Made by a program: the position numbers and the translations under genes. A stretch of DNA of 27,636 nucleotides from a virus. The DNA is taken from the IMG/VR virus record IMGVR_UViG_3300042887_001308, positions 1-27,636 of that record. One strand, given 5' to 3'. Under the pieces are notes generated by a model. It was not told the DNA's origin, made no database searches, and saw only the letters and a list, made by a program, of their open reading frames with translations. Numbering within the stretch: position 1 is the first letter of the stretch; every line of letters starts with the position of its first letter. This document shows positions 1-6,305 of this stretch, piece by piece.

Positions 1-884
1 GTGTAACTATTGTGATTCTAAAAGAGCATGATGAAAGATTTATGGCTCGTAAGAAATTAGAGGATGCATTTGGCAATAAGATTGATATTGTGGTGCTAGA
101 CAAACCAACGACAGGTCCTGCTGATACAGTTTATCAAGCAATCAAACGAGGCCGTGTCAATGTAAACTCACCATTACTGATTAAAGATTGTGATGGTTTT
201 TATCAGACAGAAGAAAAAGATGGTAATGTAATCTATATTGCTAAACTATCAAATCATCCACGAATCAGAACGGCTGGTGCCAAGAGTTATACACTTACAA
301 ACGAACAAGGCATTATCAACTCTGTTGTAGAAAAAAAGATTGTGAGTGACCATTTCTGTGTAGGTGGTTATCAGTTTGAAACCGCACAAAGTTTTCTGGA
401 TGCATTTGATAACTTAAAAATTTCTGGAGAAATATTTGTATCAAACATTGTAGATTACATGATTCTACAAGGCAGTTTATTCTTTGAGAGTGAAGTAGAA
501 AACTTTATTGATGTTGGTGTTGCTGATGATTGGTTCGATTACAATAACAAACCAACTTATTTCTGCGATATCGATGGCACAATTGTTAAATCAAAGTGGG
601 ACTATTACGAACCAGATGATGTATTGTGGGATAATGTAACTACTCTTTTAAATGAAAAGAAAAGAGGTTGTAAAATTATATTTACAACTGCTCGCAAAGA
701 AAAACATCGTAAAATTACAACGAGCCTTTTAGAAATGCTAGGTTTTGGTGATTGTCAATTAATCATGGAAGTTCATCACGCCAAGAGAATATTAATTAAT
801 GATTATGCGAATTCAAATCCATACCCAAGTGCTATTGCTATCAATCTTAAACGAGATAGTGAAGATTTGGGAGATTTGATTTGA
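1..884 (+). CDS. nucleotidyltransferase-HAD phosphatase fusion, 5' partial
   Basis: The reading frame is open to the left edge (first full codon at 3), so the true start lies upstream; GTG 12 is only the first internal start codon. Counting from GTG 12, residues 1 to about 170 look like the back half of a sugar-phosphate nucleotidyltransferase: an SPLLIKDCDGFY strand with an Asp pair typical of metal binding, then an FCVGGYQF segment. Residues from about 183 form a HAD-type phosphatase, with the nucleophile motif DIDGT at 186-190, a TTAR motif II and an INDYA acidic motif near the end. Such fusions occur in capsule and LPS clusters and would both activate and dephosphorylate sugar phosphates. 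The downstream genes make sugar-nucleotide work likely. Substrate cannot be told, and the catalytic N-terminus is outside the window. Confidence 0.8.
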   Translation, partial: VTIVILKEHDERFMARKKLEDAFGNKIDIVVLDKPTTGPADTVYQAIKRGRVNVNSPLLIKDCDGFYQTEEKDGNVIYIAKLSNHPRIRTAGAKSYTLTNEQGIINSVVEKKIVSDHFCVGGYQFETAQSFLDAFDNLKISGEIFVSNIVDYMILQGSLFFESEVENFIDVGVADDWFDYNNKPTYFCDIDGTIVKSKWDYYEPDDVLWDNVTTLLNEKKRGCKIIFTTARKEKHRKITTSLLEMLGFGDCQLIMEVHHAKRILINDYANSNPYPSAIAINLKRDSEDLGDLI

Positions 885-1897
885 ACATTCTAATTACTGG
901 TGGTGCAGGTGGTATTGGTTCAACACTAGCACTATTACTGACACAAAAAGGCCACAAAGTTGTTGCCTATGATAATCTAAACAATGGTTATTTGGATAAT
1001 TTAAAAGAAAATGGTGTTTTCTTTTGCCGTTTTGAAAGCGGTGATATACGAGATACAGATTTTTTACAAGAAGTAATTGTAAGAGAGAACATCGAAAAAG
1101 TAATTCATCTTGCAGCTATTACTGCTTTGCCTGTTGCAGAATCAGACCCATACGAATGTTTAAGTGTCAATGTTGCAGGCACAGCTTCAGTATTGAAGGC
1201 CGCTAAATTTGTAAATGCACAGGTCATTGTTGCTAGCACATCTGCAATCTATGAAAACAATGAATCTGCTGATGCACCATTTAAAGAACAGATTGAAGTC
1301 AAACCAAGATTGATGTATCCACTTTCAAAGAAGTTGATGGAAGAAGTTGTTCATGCTTTCGATAAGAATTATGGCATTGATTATACAATACTGAGATTCT
1401 TCAATGTATTTGGTCCAAGGCAAGATATACACCGCAAATCACCACCGCTTATTAATTACATTGTGCGTGAGGTAAAGAATGGCCGTGAGCCTGTATTCTA
1501 CTCTGACGGCAAACAACAACGGGATTATGTCCATGTTGATGATGTGGTAACAATGATTGAGAAATGCTTATCACATCCAAATGCATTGGGCCAAACTTTT
1601 AACCTTTGTACCACCACATTAACCTCAGTAAGAGATATTATTGGTTTTGCTGAACAGGCATTTTCCATGGAAATTAAACACTCATTTTTGCCTGCAAAAG
1701 AGTTCTGGTCAGAGTATAATGAGCTTCACTCTGGTGAAAAGCCAATTAAGAAAACAGTATTAGAACATGAGGTAAATAAGTTTGCCTTGGGTTCAAACGA
1801 GTTGGCAAAGCAAGTGATTGGTTGGGAACCAAATAAAAATATTAGTGAATTGATGGTCGATACAATGAGAAAGAATTATGAGCTTTATTCCAAGTAA
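881..1897 (+). CDS. NAD-dependent epimerase/dehydratase (extended SDR)
   Basis: A 338-residue extended short-chain dehydrogenase/reductase acting on a nucleotide sugar. The Rossmann dinucleotide motif GGAGGIG lies at 7-13, an Asp at 31 ends the second strand as in NAD-binding members, and the catalytic pair is Tyr146/Lys150 (YPLSK) with Ser/Thr at 119-121. The active-site strand reads ASTSAIY, without the Asp-Glu pair of 4,6-dehydratases, so a C4 epimerase of the GalE/WbpP type fits better than a dehydratase. The start is a TTG whose last two bases open the TGA stop of the previous gene (TTGA). It is the only start that keeps the Rossmann N-terminus intact. It overlaps the next gene by 20 bases. 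The exact sugar is unknown. Confidence 0.88.
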   Translation: MNILITGGAGGIGSTLALLLTQKGHKVVAYDNLNNGYLDNLKENGVFFCRFESGDIRDTDFLQEVIVRENIEKVIHLAAITALPVAESDPYECLSVNVAGTASVLKAAKFVNAQVIVASTSAIYENNESADAPFKEQIEVKPRLMYPLSKKLMEEVVHAFDKNYGIDYTILRFFNVFGPRQDIHRKSPPLINYIVREVKNGREPVFYSDGKQQRDYVHVDDVVTMIEKCLSHPNALGQTFNLCTTTLTSVRDIIGFAEQAFSMEIKHSFLPAKEFWSEYNELHSGEKPIKKTVLEHEVNKFALGSNELAKQVIGWEPNKNISELMVDTMRKNYELYSK

Positions 1898-2585
1898 AAA
1901 TCTATTTTTAGTTACCTCTGCTTTAGACACAGGCATTGGCATTATTAATCCAAAAGATAGATTAGACCAGACAATTGAAACACTAGAAAATCTAAAACAA
2001 AAACTACCTGATGCTCATATCATATTGGTTGATGGTTCACCAAACAAAGTATCAGAAGAAACTAAACAAAAAATATCAGAGTATTGTCAGGCTATTTTTT
2101 GGAATGACCCCGATATTTTTGCGATGGCTTCTTCTGGTCGCAAAAGTGAAGCAGAAATTATTATGGTGTTTAAAACACTTTTGTTATTTAAACAGAATCA
2201 ACATCTAATGAAATTGTTTCATGGTGTAAAAAGAATATTTAAATACTCTGCTCGTTCTGTGTTGAATGATAACTTTGATATAACAAAGTATGATAATCTT
2301 TATGGCCGTTATGTTTTCAAAACTGCAATACCATCTTGGATGGATGAAAACAGAAAAAGAAATGTTACTGACCATCTTTACATCACAAGGTTTTATTCTT
2401 TGTGTCCGTCATTACTAGATAATTACTTGCAGACATTACAACCAATACTAAACAATGTGATTCAACATGGCATCGATACAGAACACTCACATTATCTGTG
2501 CCTAGATAGAAGATTGGTTACAGAGTTTGATACTCTTGGCGTTGAAGGCATTATGGGTGGCACAGGATTGAAAGAGACATATTAA
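1878..2585 (+). CDS. possible glycosyltransferase-like protein
   Basis: A 235-residue soluble protein that I do not recognise with certainty. The N-terminal half has an alternating strand/helix pattern (LFLVTSALDTG, then RLDQTIETLENL, then HIILVDGS) like the first part of a GT-A-type transferase. The middle segment FKYSARSVLNDNFD resembles the acceptor-side strand of such proteins. No clear DxD metal motif is present. The ATG start lies 20 bases inside the SDR gene and the stop overlaps the next ATG (TAATG), so it is translationally coupled to the sugar genes. It could transfer the sugar made by its neighbours, but this rests on context and faint similarity. Confidence 0.6.
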   Translation: MSFIPSKNLFLVTSALDTGIGIINPKDRLDQTIETLENLKQKLPDAHIILVDGSPNKVSEETKQKISEYCQAIFWNDPDIFAMASSGRKSEAEIIMVFKTLLLFKQNQHLMKLFHGVKRIFKYSARSVLNDNFDITKYDNLYGRYVFKTAIPSWMDENRKRNVTDHLYITRFYSLCPSLLDNYLQTLQPILNNVIQHGIDTEHSHYLCLDRRLVTEFDTLGVEGIMGGTGLKETY

Positions 2586-3865
2586 TGATTGAAGATAAAA
2601 TTTTAGAATTAGTTCGTGAAGCAAAACCAAAGTATTTACAGAACTACGACAACTTTAAACCTGGTGAAGATTATGTCATGTATTCAGGTCAACTTTGGGA
2701 CGAAAACGAATTGGCTGGTGCCGTCAAATCTTTATTGACAGGCAAATGGATTTCTGCTGGCGAAAGAGTTGAACAGTTTCAAATTAAATTCTCAAAGCGT
2801 TACAATGTAAAAGCATCACACATGGTTAACTCCGGTTCATCTGCCAACTTGGTGATGATTGCTGGTGTTAAAAAACATTTAGGTTGGAACGATGGTGATG
2901 AGGTCATTGTTTCACCTGTTGGTTTTCCAACTACAATTGCACCATTGGTTCAGAACAATCTTAAACCAGTATTTGTTGATATTGAATTTGATACATTGAA
3001 CTTTGATGTAAATTTAATTGAACAAAAGATTACACCAAAAACTAAAGCAATCATCGTGTCTCCTGTCATGGCAAATCCACCTGACATGGACAAAATACAC
3101 GATATCTGTTACAGAAATAACATCGTATTGATTGGTGATAACTGTGATACACTAGGCACAAAGTGGAATGGAAAACTAATTACTGATTTGTATTATTGTT
3201 GGTCAACATCATTCTATCCTGCTCATCACATTTCTACTGGTGAAGGCGGTATGGTATCATCTAACGATACGGCTTTAATTGATACGGTCCGTTCGTTTAG
3301 TTGGTGGGGTAGAGATTGTTATTGTGTTGGTTCAAACAATCAATTGCCATGTGGCACCTGTGGTAATCGCTTTGACCGGTGGTTGCCAGGTTATGATGGC
3401 ATTATCGACCACAAGTATGTGTTTGCAACTATGGGTTATAACTTAAAGCCACTAGATTTACAAGGTGCAATTGGTCTAGCACAGTTAGAAAAAGCAGATT
3501 ACATTGATAACAAGCGTAGAGAACATAAAAAGAGATTAGAAAGTATTTTAAAGAAACATCTAATGATTCGTGTTCCTGATACCTTAGCAAAAGCAGACCC
3601 ATCTTGGTTTGGTGTTCCAATTATTTGTGAATCACAAAAACAAAAAGAAAAATTAGTAGCACATTTTGAAGCAAATAAAATTCAAACAAGAAATTATTTT
3701 GCAGGTAACATTCTGTTGCATCCAGGCTACAAACATTTAGACGATGCAATGGATTATCCATTAGCAAACAAAGCACTATCACATGTCTTTATTCTTGGTT
3801 GCCCTCCATTTTGGAATGATAGTGTTTTTGATTATATAGAAAGTGTGGTGAAAAATGTTAATTAA
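2585..3865 (+). CDS. rfbH: RfbH-type NDP-4-keto-6-deoxyhexose 3-dehydratase
   Basis: A 426-residue fold-type I PLP/PMP enzyme of the DegT/DnrJ/EryC1/StrS group. The position normally held by the PLP-binding Lys is His214 (SFYPAHHISTGEGG), as in the dehydratases E1/RfbH and ColD. A Cys187-x57-Cys245-x-Cys247 pattern plus Cys256 and Cys259 matches the [2Fe-2S] ligand arrangement of the E1/RfbH branch, ruling in RfbH over ColD. The DHKYVFATMGYNLKPLDLQ segment is also typical of RfbH. The family removes the C3 hydroxyl of CDP-4-keto-6-deoxyglucose, the committed step to 3,6-dideoxyhexoses of O-antigens. It needs electrons from an E3-type reductase, which is not in this window. Length is normal for the family, with no break. 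Confidence 0.9.
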   Translation: MIEDKILELVREAKPKYLQNYDNFKPGEDYVMYSGQLWDENELAGAVKSLLTGKWISAGERVEQFQIKFSKRYNVKASHMVNSGSSANLVMIAGVKKHLGWNDGDEVIVSPVGFPTTIAPLVQNNLKPVFVDIEFDTLNFDVNLIEQKITPKTKAIIVSPVMANPPDMDKIHDICYRNNIVLIGDNCDTLGTKWNGKLITDLYYCWSTSFYPAHHISTGEGGMVSSNDTALIDTVRSFSWWGRDCYCVGSNNQLPCGTCGNRFDRWLPGYDGIIDHKYVFATMGYNLKPLDLQGAIGLAQLEKADYIDNKRREHKKRLESILKKHLMIRVPDTLAKADPSWFGVPIICESQKQKEKLVAHFEANKIQTRNYFAGNILLHPGYKHLDDAMDYPLANKALSHVFILGCPPFWNDSVFDYIESVVKNVN

Positions 3866-4043
3866 AGAAGAAAACGAATGCCGTTTATCGGTCATTAAAA
3901 CAGAAGTAAAAAATCCAGAAGGTTATACACAGATAACCTTAAATCGTGAAATTTTGAAAGACGGAAAAGTAATATCATATAATAAATTTGATATGTTTCT
4001 AACAACAGAAGAAATTTGTTCTCTCGTCAAAGCAATAGCATGA
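3855..4043 (+). CDS. small hypothetical protein
   Basis: A 62-residue protein with no motif I recognise. It reads as a compact, soluble, mixed beta/alpha sequence rich in Glu and Lys, ending in a helix (TTEEICSLVKAIA). The ATG lies 11 bases before the end of the rfbH-like gene, and its TGA stop overlaps the next ATG (ATGA). That tight coupling on both sides is the main reason to accept it as a gene. Confidence 0.6.
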   Translation: MLIKEENECRLSVIKTEVKNPEGYTQITLNREILKDGKVISYNKFDMFLTTEEICSLVKAIA

Positions 4044-4852
4044 TACAAGTATTTGGTGGTTCTGGCTTCGTTGGTTCTGAATTTGTTAAACAGAATCCTG
4101 GTTGTATAGTAAATGCTCGTGATGATTATAAGGTAAAAACTTATGACATTCTTTACATGATTTCTACTGTAACCAACTATAATGTCAAAACAGACCCATA
4201 TATTGACATTGACACCAATCTAACCACTTTGATGAGGGTGTTAGAACAATGTAGAGATTCACACCTGACATTCAACTTTATTAGTTCGTGGTTTGTTTAT
4301 GGTGAAACTGAAATGCCTGCAACTGAAGAATCGAATTGTTATCCAAATGGATTCTATTCAATTACTAAACGCTGTGCAGAGCAATTACTAATCTCTTATT
4401 GCGAAACATTTAAGATTAAGCATCGTATTCTTAGATTGGCCAATGTTGCAGGTTATGGTGATAAAAAGGCCTCACCACAAAAAAACGCACTTCAACATAT
4501 GATTAATGAATTGAAGGCAGGCCGTGATGTAAATGTATATGATGGTGGCAATCTATATCGTGATTATATTCATGTAAGTGATGCTGCTCGAGCAATCAAA
4601 TTAATCATGGAAAAAGGTGAAATCAACACCATCTATAATGTTGGCAATGGCAAACCTTTATTGTTTAAAGATATGATTGAGTATGCTAAAGAATTAATTG
4701 GTGGCGAAGGCAAATTAAACCCAATTGAAATACCACAGTTTCATAGAACGGTTCAGGTTCGTAGTATGTGGATGCTTAGTGATAAATTAAAATCTCTAGG
4801 TTATGAACCACAATACAATATGGAAGCAATCATTGAAGATATGGTGCGATGA
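4040..4852 (+). CDS. NAD(P)-dependent sugar reductase/epimerase (extended SDR)
   Basis: A 270-residue extended SDR. The start is ATG 4040, which overlaps the previous stop (ATGA) and places the Rossmann motif GGSGFVG at residues 6-12 as usual; an upstream in-frame TTG at 4016 would add eight residues with no role. Tyr106/Lys110 (YSITK) and the SSWFVYG strand (82-88) complete the catalytic set. There is no 4,6-dehydratase Asp-Glu signature. Lying two genes after an RfbH-like dehydratase, it could be the reductase that finishes a dideoxysugar, as abequose/paratose synthases do, but many SDRs look alike and this role is an inference. It overlaps the next gene by ATGA. Confidence 0.85.
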   Translation: MIQVFGGSGFVGSEFVKQNPGCIVNARDDYKVKTYDILYMISTVTNYNVKTDPYIDIDTNLTTLMRVLEQCRDSHLTFNFISSWFVYGETEMPATEESNCYPNGFYSITKRCAEQLLISYCETFKIKHRILRLANVAGYGDKKASPQKNALQHMINELKAGRDVNVYDGGNLYRDYIHVSDAARAIKLIMEKGEINTIYNVGNGKPLLFKDMIEYAKELIGGEGKLNPIEIPQFHRTVQVRSMWMLSDKLKSLGYEPQYNMEAIIEDMVR

Positions 4853-5496
4853 ATCTTTGTGTGTATCAAGCATACTATGATGATGCTCAAGTAAAACATT
4901 TAGATGCCGCTTTTGTACCTTTCGACAATCGAAAGAATGAATCACCACATTTGCGTGAATATCCAATGTGGAAAAAGTTATATGAAAAACATGCTGGCTC
5001 AGATGTGTATTGGGGTCTCATGTCATGGCGCTGGCACGAAAAGACAAACCTAGCAGGTTATCAGTTCACATCTTGGATTGAAAATACTCCTGGCTATGAC
5101 TGTTATCATTTTGACCCATTCAAACATCTAAGTAACGAATACATAAACTTGTGGGTGCAAGGTGACCAATGGCACTCAGGTATGTTAGAGTTTGCTAATC
5201 GTTTATTTCCAAAACTAGGCATTACAGTTCGAGCCGAAGATTTACAATATCGACCAGAAGATTTTGGCACATGCAATTACTATGTTGGTAACAGTAAATA
5301 TTGGACAAGTTTGCTTAGCTTTATGGACGAATGTTTAGCGATTGCAAACCAAGATGAAATCATGCATAAGTATTTGTATGTTGATGGCAGAATGTATAAT
5401 GGCCATGTGATACCAAATTTTTCATTTGTTATGGAAAGATTATTTTCATTACATAACTATTTGAAACCAGAATACAAAGTAAAAAGATATGATTAA
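4849..5496 (+). CDS. unknown protein in sugar cluster, possibly glycosyltransferase-like
   Basis: A 215-residue soluble protein rich in aromatic residues (Trp and Tyr). Visible features are a segment VYWGLMSWRWHEKT (53-66), a later EDFGTCNYYVGNSKYW stretch and a C-terminal VMERLFSLHNYL helix. I recognise no catalytic motif with confidence. The ATG overlaps the previous stop (ATGA) and the end overlaps the oxygenase start by 8 bases, so it belongs to the same translation unit as the sugar genes. A transferase acting on the cluster product is plausible but unproven. Confidence 0.6.
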   Translation: MNLCVYQAYYDDAQVKHLDAAFVPFDNRKNESPHLREYPMWKKLYEKHAGSDVYWGLMSWRWHEKTNLAGYQFTSWIENTPGYDCYHFDPFKHLSNEYINLWVQGDQWHSGMLEFANRLFPKLGITVRAEDLQYRPEDFGTCNYYVGNSKYWTSLLSFMDECLAIANQDEIMHKYLYVDGRMYNGHVIPNFSFVMERLFSLHNYLKPEYKVKRYD

Positions 5497-6268
5497 CCAG
5501 TTTGATTACGATAAATTAAGTAAAGAATTCCAAGAGGCAAAACCATTTCGCCATTGTATTATTGATAACTTCTTTGAAGATATTACTGCATTGGATTTGT
5601 CTAATGAATTTCCCGATTACAATGACCCAAATATCTGGTCAGTTTATCGTAATGCAATTGAGAACAAAAAACTCACACCACATTGGGACTTATTTCCTGC
5701 CAAAACATATCAGGCATTTACTTTGATGAATACACCTGGATTTGTTGAAAGTGTTAGGCTTATCACCGGTATACCTGACCTTGTTGCGGATTATGGTATG
5801 CATGGTGGTGGTTGGCATATGCATGGTCGTGGTGGTAAATTAAACATGCACAAAGATTATTCTATTCATCCAAAACTTGGCATGGAAAGAAGAATTAATA
5901 TCATTATCTACATGACACCAGATTGGAAAGAAGAATGGAATGGTGGCCTCGAATTCTGGTCACACGATTCAGAAAAGAATCTACCAAAAGAATGTGTTAC
6001 CAAAGTTTACAATAAATTCAATCGTGCTGTCTTGTTTGATACCACACAGAATTCGTGGCATGGTCTTCCAACAGAAATTGTATGTCCAGAAGGTGTCTAT
6101 CGTAAATCTTTGGCCATCTATTATATCTCTAAACCAAGACGAGGTGTGGAGACCCATGACCGAGCATATTTTGCACCCACCGCAGAGCAGGCAAATAATG
6201 AGGAAATACTCGATTTGATTAAAAAAAGGTCGAGTTCTAAGACCTCTGGTGAAGTTTACAGAACATAA
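5489..6268 (+). CDS. 2OG-Fe(II) oxygenase (prolyl 4-hydroxylase-like)
   Basis: A 259-residue 2-oxoglutarate/Fe(II)-dependent dioxygenase. The facial triad is visible: His121-x-Asp123 (MHKDYS) and distal His191 (SWHGLP), followed by Arg205 in the segment RKSLAIYYI, which would bind 2-oxoglutarate. INIIIYMTPDW and GGLEFW are the usual double-stranded beta-helix strands before and between the ligands. Such oxygenases are common in T4-like aquatic phages, often in glycan or structural gene clusters. The substrate may be a sugar, a protein side chain or a base, and the sequence does not say which. It closes the sugar block: its stop TAA overlaps a late-promoter motif for the next gene. Confidence 0.88.
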   Translation: MINQFDYDKLSKEFQEAKPFRHCIIDNFFEDITALDLSNEFPDYNDPNIWSVYRNAIENKKLTPHWDLFPAKTYQAFTLMNTPGFVESVRLITGIPDLVADYGMHGGGWHMHGRGGKLNMHKDYSIHPKLGMERRINIIIYMTPDWKEEWNGGLEFWSHDSEKNLPKECVTKVYNKFNRAVLFDTTQNSWHGLPTEIVCPEGVYRKSLAIYYISKPRRGVETHDRAYFAPTAEQANNEEILDLIKKRSSSKTSGEVYRT

Positions 6269-6271
6269 ATA
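6264..6271 (+). promoter_or_regulatory. T4-like late promoter, CATAAATA
   Basis: CATAAATA matches 7 of 8 positions of the T4 late consensus TATAAATA. It lies 35 bases before the start of a late-type gene and overlaps the stop of the oxygenase. There is no -35 box, as expected for gp55-type sigma promoters. Confidence 0.6.
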
Positions 6272-6305
6272 CCAAATCAATAAACTGCTGTAGAGGCGGA
6301 GGAAT

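Noticed and set aside
4016-4039. Upstream TTG start for the second SDR gene
   Set aside because: ATG 4040 overlaps the previous stop and gives the standard Rossmann N-terminus; the eight extra residues add nothing.
5940-6218. 92-codon + strand frame inside the oxygenase gene
   Set aside because: No ribosome site, odd composition, and it overlaps the conserved iron-ligand region of the oxygenase.
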